This document shows positions 30,016-38,491 of a stretch of 51,831 nucleotides of DNA, one piece after another. The DNA lies in NCBI GenBank assembly GCA_030651305.1, contig JAUSCI010000041.1, positions 1-51,831 on the forward strand. Reading direction: 5' to 3'. Position 1 is the stretch's first letter; each line of letters begins with the position of its first letter. The notes beneath the pieces were generated by a model. It had not been told where the DNA came from. It did no database searches and saw only the letters and a list, made by a program, of their open reading frames with translations. The translations under genes were made by a program, and so were the position numbers. The DNA comes from Sulfuritalea sp. (GTDB taxonomy: Bacteria > Pseudomonadota > Gammaproteobacteria > Burkholderiales > Rhodocyclaceae).

Positions 30016-32181
30016 TCAGGCGCTGCCCGGCAGATGCGCGGCGCGGATGGCGCGCAAGACTTCGTGGGCGCACTGCGGAATTGGCGTCCCCGGCCCGAAA
30101 ATCCCGGCAGCGCCGTCCTTGTACAACTGTTCGTAATCCTGGGCGGGAATCACGCCGCCAACAAATACCACGATATCGTCTGCGCCTTGATCGCGCAGCG
30201 CTTTGATCAATGCGGGCACCAGCGTTTTGTGCCCGGCTGCGAGGGTCGAAACGCCGACCGCATGAACATCGTTTTCAATGGCCTGGCGCGCCGCCTCTTC
30301 CGGCGTCTGAAACAAGGGGCCGACGTCAACATCGAAGCCGAGGTCGGCGAAGGCCGTGGCGACGACCTTGGCGCCACGGTCGTGACCGTCCTGACCCAGC
30401 TTGGCGATCATGATGCGCGGGCGACGGCCTTCGGCGGTAGCGAAGTTGTCGATCAGGTCGCGGATTTCCTTCATGGTGCCGTCCTCGCCAAACGCTGCAC
30501 TATAGACGCCCGACACCGTCTGGGTGGTGGCGCGATGGCGACCATAGACGACCTCCAGAGCGTCGGAAATTTCGCCGACTGTAGCACGCAGGCGGCTGGC
30601 CTTGATAGCCAGGTCGAGCAGGTTGCCGCTGCCGGTTTTTGCCGCGTCGGTCAGCGCCGCCAGCGCCGCTTGAACGGCCTTGCCGTCGCGCGTTTCGCGA
30701 ATCTTCTTGAGGCGCACGATCTGCCCGTCGCGCACGGCATGGTTGTCCACGTCGCGGGTGTCGATCGCCGCCTCTTCCTTGAGCTTGTACTTGTTGACGC
30801 CGACGATCACGTCCTTGCCGGAATCGATGCGCGCCTGCTTCTGCGCGGCGCAGGTTTCGATCTGCAGCTTGGCCCAGCCGCTTTGCACCGCCTGCGTCAT
30901 GCCGCCCATCTTGTCCACATCCTCGATGATGCGCCAGGCCTCATCGGCGATGTCCTGCGTCAGCTTTTCCATCATGTAGCTACCGGCCCAGGGGTCGATC
31001 ACGCTGGTGATATGCGTTTCTTCCTGGATGATCAGCTGCGTGTTGCGCGCGATGCGGGCCGAGAATTCGGTTGGCAGCGCAATGGCTTCGTCGAGCGAAT
31101 TGGTGTGCAGGCTTTGGGTGCCGCCGAACACCGCGGCCATGGCTTCGATGGTGGTACGCACCACGTTGTTGTAGGGGTCCTGCTCGGTCAAGGACCAGCC
31201 GGAAGTCTGGCAGTGCGTGCGCAGCATCATCGATTTCGGATTCTTCGGCTTGAACTCGTCCATGATGCGCCACCACAGCAGCCGCGCCGCCCGCATCTTG
31301 GCGATTTCCAGATAGAAGTTCATGCCGATCGCCCAGAAGAACGAGAGGCGCCCGGCGAAGGCATCGACGTCCATGCCGGAGGCCAGCGCCGTCTTCACGT
31401 ACTCGCGGCCATCGGCAAGAGTGAAGGCAAGTTCCAGCGCCTGCGTCGCCCCTGCTTCCTGCATGTGGTAGCCGGAAATCGAGATCGAGTTGAACTTGGG
31501 CATGTTCTGCGCCGTATAGCCGATGATGTCGGCGATGATGCGCATCGATGGCTCGGGTGGGTAAATGTAGGTGTTGCGGACCATGAACTCCTTGAGGATG
31601 TCGTTCTGGATCGTTCCCGAGAGCTGCGCCTGCGCGACCCCCTGCTCCTCGGCCGCTACCACGTAACCCGCGAGTATGGGCAGCACGGCACCGTTCATGG
31701 TCATCGACACCGAGACCTTGTCGAGCGGAATGCCGTCGAACAGAATCTTCATGTCCTCCACCGAATCGATCGCGACGCCAGCCTTGCCGACGTCGCCGGT
31801 GACACGTGGATGGTCCGAGTCGTAACCGCGATGCGTAGCCAGATCGAAGGCGACCGAGACACCCTGACCGCCGGCGGCCAGCGCCTGGCGGTAGAAGGCA
31901 TTCGACGCCTCGGCCGTCGAGAATCCGGCGTACTGACGGATGGTCCAGGGACGCACCGCGTACATGGTGGCCTGCGGGCCGCGCAGGAAGGGCGCGAAAC
32001 CGGGCAGCGTATCGGCATAGGGCAGGCCTTCGACATCCGCTTTGGTGTAGAGCGCCTTGACGGTCAGGCCTTCGGGAGTGACCCAGTCTAGTTTGGACAC
32101 ATCACCGTTGGGGGCCGACTTGGCGGCGGCCTTGGCCCAGGCCTCAAGTGAGGGAATGATTACTTCGGGTGCCGTGCTCAT
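30016..32181 (-). CDS. scpA: Methylmalonyl-CoA mutase, B12-dependent
   Basis: A 721-residue single-chain mutase that interconverts (R)-methylmalonyl-CoA and succinyl-CoA with adenosylcobalamin. The barrel contains [19 protein letters not shown] and [19 protein letters not shown] typical of the catalytic subunit. The C-terminal B12 domain has H600 in GQDGHDRGA, the DxHxxG lower ligand, then [14 protein letters not shown]. One gene encodes a full subunit as in E. coli Sbm; there is no separate small subunit. GGAAGAG lies 3-9 bases before ATG. The order mutase-meaB-pccB-pccA gives a complete route apart from the epimerase. Confidence 0.97.
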   Translation of the reverse strand: MSTAPEVIIPSLEAWAKAAAKSAPNGDVSKLDWVTPEGLTVKALYTKADVEGLPYADTLPGFAPFLRGPQATMYAVRPWTIRQYAGFSTAEASNAFYRQALAAGGQGVSVAFDLATHRGYDSDHPRVTGDVGKAGVAIDSVEDMKILFDGIPLDKVSVSMTMNGAVLPILAGYVVAAEEQGVAQAQLSGTIQNDILKEFMVRNTYIYPPEPSMRIIADIIGYTAQNMPKFNSISISGYHMQEAGATQALELAFTLADGREYVKTALASGMDVDAFAGRLSFFWAIGMNFYLEIAKMRAARLLWWRIMDEFKPKNPKSMMLRTHCQTSGWSLTEQDPYNNVVRTTIEAMAAVFGGTQSLHTNSLDEAIALPTEFSARIARNTQLIIQEETHITSVIDPWAGSYMMEKLTQDIADEAWRIIEDVDKMGGMTQAVQSGWAKLQIETCAAQKQARIDSGKDVIVGVNKYKLKEEAAIDTRDVDNHAVRDGQIVRLKKIRETRDGKAVQAALAALTDAAKTGSGNLLDLAIKASRLRATVGEISDALEVVYGRHRATTQTVSGVYSAAFGEDGTMKEIRDLIDNFATAEGRRPRIMIAKLGQDGHDRGAKVVATAFADLGFDVDVGPLFQTPEEAARQAIENDVHAVGVSTLAAGHKTLVPALIKALRDQGADDIVVFVGGVIPAQDYEQLYKDGAAGIFGPGTPIPQCAHEVLRAIRAAHLPGSA

Positions 32182-32202
32182 GTCTCTTCCTTTTTAAGGC
32201 GC

Positions 32203-32231
32203 TTGACTTTCTGACAAGCAGCCATGATACT
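32203..32231 (+). promoter_or_regulatory. Candidate promoter of the GntR regulator
   Basis: TTGACT (32203-32208) and GATACT (32226-32231) on the plus strand have a 17-base spacer. Transcription would begin about 32238, only some 6 bases before ATG 32244, giving a nearly leaderless mRNA; no Shine-Dalgarno sequence precedes the ATG. The start point falls within the palindrome, consistent with self-repression. Confidence 0.45.
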
Positions 32232-32253
32232 GCATCCATAATTATGAATGCAA
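32224..32253 (-). promoter_or_regulatory. Candidate promoter of the mutase-meaB-pccB-pccA operon
   Basis: On the minus strand TTGCAT (32248-32253) and TATCAT (32224-32229) are separated by 18 bases, matching sigma-70 elements in form. Transcription would begin about 36 bases before the mutase ATG. The GntR-type palindrome fills the spacer and overlaps the -35 box, so a bound repressor would block this promoter. Assigned by eye only. Confidence 0.45.
32231..32252. promoter_or_regulatory. 22-bp near-palindromic operator for the GntR regulator
   Basis: The half-site TGCATCCATAA (32231-32241) and the reverse complement of TTATGAATGCA (32242-32252), which is TGCATTCATAA, differ at one base. The site is centred in the 62-base gap between the divergent mutase and gntR genes and covers the gntR start codon. 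GntR/FCD dimers bind AT-centred palindromes of this sort, so it is the likely operator for both directions. Confidence 0.7.
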
Positions 32254-32915
32254 GACCGTCTTCGAAGATTCTGGCTGCCCCTGCCTTGTATGAACAGGTG
32301 GCCGAGCGCCTGCGTACCCGAATCTTCGCACACGAACTGCCGCAAGGCGGCTGGATCGATGAGCAAGCGCTCGCTGTCGAATACGGCATCAGCCGCACGC
32401 CGCTGCGCGAAGCCCTCAAAGTGCTTGCGTCAGAAGGCCTGGTAGTGCTCAAGCCCCGCCGCGGCTGTTACGTGACCGAACTGTCGGAACAGGACATCGA
32501 CGAAGTCTTCCCGGTAATGGCCCTGCTCGAAGGCCGGGTCGCCGAAGAAGCCGCCCGCCGTGCCACCAGCGCCGACTTTGCCCGTCTCACCACGATTCAT
32601 GCTGAACTCGAAAAGCATGCGGCGGCCAACAACGCAGACCGCTTCTTCGAGGCCAACCAGCGCTTCCACGCCGCCTTGCAGGAAATCGCCGGCAACCGCT
32701 ATCTAGCGCAACTGATAGACGATGCGCGCAAGGTCATCAAGCTTACCCGCCGCGATTCGCTGCGGCTCGAAGGGCGCCTGAAGCAATCGCTGGCGGAGCA
32801 CCGCACGATCCTCGAAGCCTTGCGCCTGAAGGATCCCGCTTTGGCGGGACAGCGCATGCACGAGCATCTGCTTTCCGGGCGGGCGGCGCTGGCGAAACTG
32901 GCGACCGCCGGCTGA
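32244..32915 (+). CDS. GntR-family transcriptional regulator with FCD domain
   Basis: A 223-residue regulator. The N-terminal winged helix shows LPQGGWIDEQALAVEYGISR and TPLREALKVLASEGLV (recognition helix and wing) at about residues 32-75; the C-terminal FCD domain carries probable metal-binding His residues in FEANQRFHAALQ, SLAEHRTIL and MHEHLLSG. It is divergent from the propionyl-CoA operon with a shared palindrome, so it probably senses a pathway acid or CoA ester and represses that operon and itself. ATG 32244 is preferred over the ATG at 32169, which lies upstream of the proposed promoter. The effector is unknown. Confidence 0.9.
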   Translation: MNARPSSKILAAPALYEQVAERLRTRIFAHELPQGGWIDEQALAVEYGISRTPLREALKVLASEGLVVLKPRRGCYVTELSEQDIDEVFPVMALLEGRVAEEAARRATSADFARLTTIHAELEKHAAANNADRFFEANQRFHAALQEIAGNRYLAQLIDDARKVIKLTRRDSLRLEGRLKQSLAEHRTILEALRLKDPALAGQRMHEHLLSGRAALAKLATAG

Positions 32916-33014
32916 TCAGGCAAACGGTTTAGCCGCCAGGCGGCAGCCGCATCTTCGACGCGGCGCGGTAACATCCGTCAATCTGCGTATGCGCCCGATC
33001 GATTCACTTTCATA

Positions 33015-34571
33015 ATGACACTGCTGCTCGACGCGCTCGACCGAACCTTGAAGGAGCCCGAGTGCGCGCAGCGCTGGCTCAGCCTGATGACAGTCTGGCT
33101 TGAAACCGGTGACAGGACCGCACAACAGTCGGTGCTCGACATCCTTGAAACTTTTCCCGCCGGCGAACCGCGCGCCGACATCCTGCGGCTGACATTTCTT
33201 GCCGGCGCGACGGGCGAATCGCGATTCGAATATGCGGCCGCGGCTCACGTTCTCGCCGCGCAGCCGAGTGACCCGGATCGGCTGGCCGCCTTCATGGCAT
33301 TCCAGTGGTTGAGCGCATTGCAGTATCAGGAGAATCGGGCTGATTTCACGACCGCCCTGTCTGCCGCGCGTTTGCCCGAGATGGCCAGGCGCCTGATGCT
33401 GGAAGCGGCGCAAACGATCCCGCCAGGCTTTCTGCCACGTGCAGCGGAAGACATACAGCGCATCGCGGTAGTGGTGCCCTATGTCGGCCATCAGTTTCAT
33501 ACGCCGAGCGTGATGGCGGTCGAGCAATGCGCCGTGCTCGCGCGTGAAGGCCGGCAGGTCCGCCTGTTTTCCGCTCAGGAACTCATGCCACCCGACGCGG
33601 CGCTGTTCCGCGGCGACGGGCGTAACTTGAAGCTGCCGCCGCTGAACGCACAGGCCTGGCAAAACCTCCTGCCCGCCGGCGTCGGCATGACAATCAGCGA
33701 TAGCCGCTACAGTCTGCGGGGGCGCTGGCGCAAGCTGATACCGGTGCTGACCGATTTCAACCCGGATGTCGTGCTGCTGGTCGGGCTTTATTCGCCGCTC
33801 GCAGCGGCGCTGCACACTGTCCGCCCTGTCGTCGGTATCAGTGTCAATACCGTTCCGCCGATTGCCCCGATCGATGTCTGGCTGACGGGGAATCCGGCGC
33901 TTGCCGGAGGGGACACCTGGGGCGCAAACTTTCCCCCGCCGCAGCCGGTGTTTCACCCCTGGCGGGTAAAGCGTTACGGCAAGCATTGGCAGGTCACTCG
34001 GGCAGAGTTCGGGTCAGAGTTCGGCCTGAACGAAAAGGCCGTGATCTGGGTCACGGCGGGTTTCCGTCTCGAACATGAGATCAAGGGCGAATGGGCTAGC
34101 CGCATGTTGCTGCTGCTGTCGCGCCATCCCGACGTCGTCTGGCTCCTGATCGGTGGCGAGGGCACGCTGCCGCAGGCCTTGCGGCCGGCGCCGCCGGGTC
34201 GCGTGCGGGCATTGGCCACGCGCAATGACCTGCCCGGCATTTTGCGCAACTGCGACATCTATGTGAATCCGCCGCGCATGGGCGGCGGCTTCAGCGTCGC
34301 CGAAGCCATGGCCGAGGGCTTGCCGGTGACAAGCTTTGCCGGGTCCGATGGCGGCGACAAGGTGGGCGAGTTGTCGCTGCCCGATATGAATGCCTACATG
34401 GAACGTCTGGCGGCCTTGACGGAAAACCCCGGCCTGCGTAAAAACATGGGACAAGCCTTGCGCCAGCGCTTTGCGGAACGCTTCGACGTCGACGCCTCAG
34501 GCCCCGCGCTGATGGCCGCTTGCCGCAAGGCGGCCATGCTCGCCAGGGCGCGGTTTACAGGACTTTCTTGA
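33015..34571 (+). CDS. GT-B fold glycosyltransferase (GT4-like)
   Basis: A 518-residue protein. The first ~145 residues are helical and unlike classical glycosyltransferases. From IAVVVPYVGHQFHTPS on, a GT-B fold follows; the C-terminal half has WVTAGFRLEHEIKGEW, VVWLLIGGEGTLPQAL, LPGILRNCDIYVNPPRMGGG and FSVAEAMAEGLPV with the E-x7-E-like donor-binding motif. Acceptor and donor sugars are unknown. No signal peptide or membrane helix is visible, so it should act at the cytoplasmic side. Its last 17 bases overlap the convergent NeuD-like gene; the facing genes may serve the same surface glycan. Confidence 0.82.
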   Translation: MTLLLDALDRTLKEPECAQRWLSLMTVWLETGDRTAQQSVLDILETFPAGEPRADILRLTFLAGATGESRFEYAAAAHVLAAQPSDPDRLAAFMAFQWLSALQYQENRADFTTALSAARLPEMARRLMLEAAQTIPPGFLPRAAEDIQRIAVVVPYVGHQFHTPSVMAVEQCAVLAREGRQVRLFSAQELMPPDAALFRGDGRNLKLPPLNAQAWQNLLPAGVGMTISDSRYSLRGRWRKLIPVLTDFNPDVVLLVGLYSPLAAALHTVRPVVGISVNTVPPIAPIDVWLTGNPALAGGDTWGANFPPPQPVFHPWRVKRYGKHWQVTRAEFGSEFGLNEKAVIWVTAGFRLEHEIKGEWASRMLLLLSRHPDVVWLLIGGEGTLPQALRPAPPGRVRALATRNDLPGILRNCDIYVNPPRMGGGFSVAEAMAEGLPVTSFAGSDGGDKVGELSLPDMNAYMERLAALTENPGLRKNMGQALRQRFAERFDVDASGPALMAACRKAAMLARARFTGLS

Positions 34572-35232
34572 ATTTTGCCGGAATCCCCAATACCAGCACA
34601 CCGTCGGGCACATCCTCGGTAGCGACGGCGCCGGCGCCGACAAACGCGCCATCGCCAATCACCAGTCGCTCCAGCAAAGTCGCGCCGATTGCAACCGTGA
34701 CGCCGCGACCGATTCGCGAAAGCCCCCCCAGGTTGGCGCCCGGCTGGATGCGCGAGAAAGACCCGATATGCGTATCGTGGCCGATGGTGACGCCGCGGTT
34801 AATGAAGACATGGTCGCCGAGCGAGGCGCCGGGGCCGATCACGCTGTTGGCGCCGACGAAGACCCCCTGTCCGAGTTGCGCCAGCGGCGACACATAGGCG
34901 GTCGGATGGATCAGCGTATGGTAGCGAAGACCAAAGCGCCGTTCGAGTTCCGCCGCCAGATTGGCTCGGGTTGGCGTGGTCGGGCCAAGCAGGTAAAGCT
35001 CGGCGGCGGCGGGCTGAAAATCATCCAGCATGACTACTTGCGGCGGCTCGCACAGCCCTTTCAGTGCCTCAATGCGTGCCGCCAGGAGAATGTCCCGCTC
35101 ACCAGCGGATTCTGGCAAGTGCAGCACCACCGTGGCGGGAAGCAGGCCGTTGGCCAGCGCACAGTCGAAGAGATCAGAAACGATATTGCTGGCGCCAAAG
35201 ATGACCAGCCGACGGGCCGCAGTCTCAATCAT
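34555..35232 (-). CDS. NeuD/PglD-type sugar O- or N-acyltransferase
   Basis: A 225-residue protein with an N-terminal nucleotide-sugar-binding Rossmann-like part (RRLVIFGASNIVSDLFDCAL) and a C-terminal left-handed beta-helix of hexapeptide repeats (GQGVFVGANSVIGPGASLGD, HVFINRGVTIGHDTHIG). The family acetylates sugars such as sialic acid, bacillosamine or perosamine precursors with acetyl-CoA as a trimer. The likely catalytic His is in the HDTHIGSFSRI region. Its start overlaps the BKACE gene stop by 4 bases. The last base pairs overlap the convergent glycosyltransferase by 17. Confidence 0.85.
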   Translation of the reverse strand: MIETAARRLVIFGASNIVSDLFDCALANGLLPATVVLHLPESAGERDILLAARIEALKGLCEPPQVVMLDDFQPAAAELYLLGPTTPTRANLAAELERRFGLRYHTLIHPTAYVSPLAQLGQGVFVGANSVIGPGASLGDHVFINRGVTIGHDTHIGSFSRIQPGANLGGLSRIGRGVTVAIGATLLERLVIGDGAFVGAGAVATEDVPDGVLVLGIPAKFKKVL

Positions 35233-36068
35233 GGTCGCGGCGCAAGGCCAAGCAGGCCGCGAACCTGACCCGGACTGGCCAGCGATCTGCCCAGTGCCCC
35301 CGCCTGGGCCGCGATTCGCTCCACGAGTTGGAGGTTGGTGGCAAGCAAGGTGCGCTCGTCGTCCAGCCAGAGGTTGTCCTCGAGGCCGGTGCGCACACCG
35401 TGGCCGACAACGACACCGAGGGCATTGGCGCGCGCCTGATGCCGGCCGATACCGGCAACTGACCAGACCGACTGCGGCGGCAGGTCAGCCACCAAGGTCC
35501 CGAGATGTAGCAGGCTAGCCTGGGCAGAGGCAGGGTTGCCCAGCAGAATGTTGAAATAGAAAGGCGGCTCGATCAGCCCCTTGTCGATCAATATCTTGGC
35601 GAAATTCACCATGCCCAGATCAAAAACCTCAAGTTCCGGCCGAATGCCGTGCTCCTTCATGATGGCGGCAAGCCGCATCACCGTGGCTGGCGCGCTTATG
35701 CTGGCCTCGGCACTGAAATTCAGCGAACTCAAGGTAAGGCTGGCCATGTCCGGCTTTTGCTCACCTTCCAGAGTCAGGCTGGCGGCGCGCAGTTCCACCT
35801 CGGGGGCGCGGCGCCCGCTGGTCGTGGTAATGATGATCGCATTCGGAACGCGCTGCCTGACGGCAGCCACCAACTCGCCGAACACCGCGCGGTCACAGCT
35901 CGGCGATCCATCGGCAGCCCGCGCATGGAGATGCAGCATGCTTGCCCCGGCGGCGCAGCAGCGCGCGCAATCCGCCGCCACTTCCTCGGTCGTCAGGGGA
36001 ACGTGCGGCGTCTGAGCGCGTGTCGGCACCAAACCGGTGGGGGCAAGATTGATTATCAGTGGCTCCAT
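35229..36068 (-). CDS. BKACE/DUF849-family beta-keto acid cleavage enzyme
   Basis: A 279-residue TIM-barrel enzyme like 3-keto-5-aminohexanoate cleavage enzyme, which condenses a beta-keto acid with acetyl-CoA and splits it to a CoA ester and acetoacetate. Family marks seen: LIINLAPTGLVPTR at the N terminus, the zinc-binding MLHLHAR, IIITTTSGRR, and the C-terminal VGHGVRTGLEDNLWLD. Subfamily and substrate cannot be fixed by eye. Start at 36068 (MEPLIINLAPTG) is chosen as the family start; ATG 36086 is also in frame and neither has a clear Shine-Dalgarno. It overlaps the NeuD-like gene, so the two are coupled. Confidence 0.85.
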   Translation of the reverse strand: MEPLIINLAPTGLVPTRAQTPHVPLTTEEVAADCARCCAAGASMLHLHARAADGSPSCDRAVFGELVAAVRQRVPNAIIITTTSGRRAPEVELRAASLTLEGEQKPDMASLTLSSLNFSAEASISAPATVMRLAAIMKEHGIRPELEVFDLGMVNFAKILIDKGLIEPPFYFNILLGNPASAQASLLHLGTLVADLPPQSVWSVAGIGRHQARANALGVVVGHGVRTGLEDNLWLDDERTLLATNLQLVERIAAQAGALGRSLASPGQVRGLLGLAPRP

Positions 36069-36196
36069 GGGAGCGAACACGATCATGAGGTACGGGCATT
36101 CTGCCACGGCCATTGCCGGCGGTCGCGGCAAATCTGACAGCGCGGCGGCGGACCTGTTTTATGCGCTGAAATCCTGAGGGTGCTGCAGACGCGCCC

Positions 36197-37612
36197 TCAA
36201 TCGCCGGCCCGGATTTCGCAGATGAAGTCTTCGAACTTGCCGCCGGGCCCGCGCGGAATTGTCGGCGTGCAGTAGTCGAAATCCACGGCAAAGCGGTGAC
36301 CGAGAAATTCGACGAGTTTTTCAGCCAGCGCCTCCTCCTCGCCCACACTCAGCGGCCGCTCCACTGCCAGCCGCAAGGTGACTCGATCGAGGCTGCGCTG
36401 AATGATCTGGTACTGACGCACCGGCGCAATCTCGCGATAGCCGAAAGCGCCAACCAGCGGCCAGAAGCGCCGGCCATCCGGCAGCTGCAGCAGGTTGCGC
36501 TGGCGTCCTAGAATCCGCCGGATTTTCGGCAGGCCTCGGCCGCAGGCGCAAGGGCCGTCGGCCACGGCCAGATCGCCGAGGTCGTAGCGAATCAGCGGCG
36601 TCGCGAAATTGTGCAGGTCGGTAACGATGATGCGCCCGCTTTCGCCGACAGCGCAGGGCTGGCCATCATCGCGCAGCAACTCGATCACGACTCCTTCGGC
36701 CATCACATGATAGCCGCCGCCCTGCGGACATTCGATGGCAATCACGCCGACTTCCTGCGTGCTGTAAAGATCCGCGATGCCGACACCGAGCACGCGCCGG
36801 CAGCGCTCGCGCAGTGCCTCATGCAGTGTCTCGCCGATGGTTCGCACCTGTATCAGACGGGTCATGCCAGCCAGCCGGTCGGCGTCGGCCTCAGCCAGAT
36901 CGAGCAGCGCCGAAAGGTTGTTCGGATAGGTCAGCAGATAGGCCGGCATGATCCGCCGCAGCCACTCCGCCTGGCGCTGGATGTCGGTTTGCAGGTTCAT
37001 GCCGTGGGAAGGCCCAGAGGCGAACAGATGGTTGACCGGTGCACCCCAATCCGTCCAGGAAATACCGTGCCGTGCCTTGTCTTCTTCGGCCAATTGCGCC
37101 CTGACGACTGCAAGTGACTGCGAAAAATCCCGCTGCTGCCACAAGTGCTCGCGCAGGGTCATCGCCATCCAGATCAGGCCGTTGAGCCCGCTGCGGCGCA
37201 CGGCGACCGGCTCGCCGGTCGAACCTGTGCTCTGCGCCAGCGACAGTTCGCCGTGCTCCGACGGCAACCACCCACAATCAATGTCGGCACGGCGTTTTTG
37301 CAGGTCTTCGCGGCGCATCACGGGGATCGCCGGCAACCATTCGCGCAGACACCGTGCCTGATCCGGACGAAACTCCGCAAGCCGCTCCGCGTGAAAGCGG
37401 GAATGGGTTCGCGCATGTTCGATCAACACACCCAACTGGCGCATCTGCGCCTGCTCGATCGCGGGCGTCGGCCACCATTGCGATTGCTCCAGCTGCGTCA
37501 GCAGCGCTGCCAGCAGCAATCCCTTCTGGCCCGGCACTGCGGGCCAGACGACTCCCGGCAGACGCGACTGCATCGGCGGCCACGCCGTCGCGGTCTGCGA
37601 GCCGGAGTTCAC
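36197..37612 (-). CDS. PaaK-like acyl-adenylating / CoA-ligase family protein
   Basis: A 471-residue member of the phenylacetate-CoA ligase/coenzyme F390 synthetase family. The phosphate-binding loop is SLAQSTGSTGEPVAVRR near residue 127; the adenine-side motif is ADLYSTQEVGVIAIECPQGG, then LIRYDLGDLAVADGPCACGR leads to the lysine-type hinge KIRRILGRQRN. Such enzymes activate a carboxylic acid as an acyl-adenylate and transfer it to CoA or another acceptor. Its substrate is unknown. It starts 4 bases inside the methyltransferase gene and precedes the BKACE gene after a 128-base gap. Confidence 0.85.
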   Translation of the reverse strand: MNSGSQTATAWPPMQSRLPGVVWPAVPGQKGLLLAALLTQLEQSQWWPTPAIEQAQMRQLGVLIEHARTHSRFHAERLAEFRPDQARCLREWLPAIPVMRREDLQKRRADIDCGWLPSEHGELSLAQSTGSTGEPVAVRRSGLNGLIWMAMTLREHLWQQRDFSQSLAVVRAQLAEEDKARHGISWTDWGAPVNHLFASGPSHGMNLQTDIQRQAEWLRRIMPAYLLTYPNNLSALLDLAEADADRLAGMTRLIQVRTIGETLHEALRERCRRVLGVGIADLYSTQEVGVIAIECPQGGGYHVMAEGVVIELLRDDGQPCAVGESGRIIVTDLHNFATPLIRYDLGDLAVADGPCACGRGLPKIRRILGRQRNLLQLPDGRRFWPLVGAFGYREIAPVRQYQIIQRSLDRVTLRLAVERPLSVGEEEALAEKLVEFLGHRFAVDFDYCTPTIPRGPGGKFEDFICEIRAGD

Positions 37613-38487
37613 GACGCCCTCGCTGCCGAAGCACCCTGCCGCTTTCTCAGCAGCACGTGGGGGCAGCGCTCGGCGAGTTCATAGCTGCCGGTGCGTGTCG
37701 CCACCAGATCGAAGCCGGCGCGGTGCAGATGCCGGATCGTGTCATCAAAACGCATGAAGTTGTAGCGCGCCGGCGAACCGCGATAAAACTCTATTGTCCC
37801 GACTTGTGCCGGCAGCCAACCGCGCTCCTCGGCCAACTCCCGCGCATCGATCCGCGCTGCGTTCCACTCCTGCCAGACCGCATCGACCGCAACATCCGGC
37901 GCATCGGCGATGCCCTGCACCGCCATCGCAAGACGCCACTTGAAGGCGTGAAAACTGCCTATCCCCCCGGAATGCAGCGCGGCAAGAACGACATCCGGTG
38001 TTTCGGCAATATCGGGGCGGCAAAACAATCGGAGCATCAGGTAGCCGTCGCAACGCAGGCAGCGATGCACCGACGCGAGCAGACGCGACAGCCCATCGGG
38101 AAAATCAATTACCGTCAGACAGCCATCGCCGATTACGAGATCAAAGCTCTCATCCGGAAACGGTGCGTGCAACCAGTTCCCGCACATCGCCTGCCGTCTG
38201 TCGGTGTCGCCCGGCCACGCGGCATCGATCATTGCCGGAACTCGTTCGACAGCGACCAGTTCAACCTCTTGCGGCCAGTGCGCCTCGGCGATTTCCGGAG
38301 TCACGCCGAGCAGCCAAGCCCGCTGTTTTGCTACCGCGCCGAACAGGTCCGTCTCGGTTGCGAGCATCTCCTCCAGAATAGAAACGTCTTCCGCACACGG
38401 GCGCAGCGGCGAGCCGAGCAAACCAAACTGCCTCGCGAAATCACGCCAGTGCGTGCTGGCATCCGAAGCTGGTACCGCGTCGTTCAT
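37609..38487 (-). CDS. SAM-dependent methyltransferase
   Basis: A 292-residue protein with the class I methyltransferase layout: VELVAVERVPAMIDAAW (acidic loop after strand 2), GNWLHAPFPDESFDLVIGDG (post-I, strand 4) and LRCDGYLMLRLFCRPD (strand 5). The glycine-rich motif I is poor (QRAWLLGVTPEIAE), so activity should be viewed with care. The start ATG 38487 falls 4 bases after the dienelactone hydrolase stop; longer frames upstream are shadow sequence rich in Arg. It overlaps the PaaK-like gene by 4 bases. Substrate unknown, probably the small molecule or sugar processed by this gene group. Confidence 0.75.
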   Translation of the reverse strand: MNDAVPASDASTHWRDFARQFGLLGSPLRPCAEDVSILEEMLATETDLFGAVAKQRAWLLGVTPEIAEAHWPQEVELVAVERVPAMIDAAWPGDTDRRQAMCGNWLHAPFPDESFDLVIGDGCLTVIDFPDGLSRLLASVHRCLRCDGYLMLRLFCRPDIAETPDVVLAALHSGGIGSFHAFKWRLAMAVQGIADAPDVAVDAVWQEWNAARIDARELAEERGWLPAQVGTIEFYRGSPARYNFMRFDDTIRHLHRAGFDLVATRTGSYELAERCPHVLLRKRQGASAARAS

Positions 38488-38491
38488 GGCG

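Noticed and set aside
30034-32091. 685-residue open frame on the plus strand opposite the mutase
   Set aside because: Antisense shadow of methylmalonyl-CoA mutase, whose motifs are complete.
36175-36199. TGAGGG/CCCTCA inverted repeat at the end of the PaaK-like gene
   Set aside because: Six base pairs with a 13-base loop and no T-run; too weak to call.
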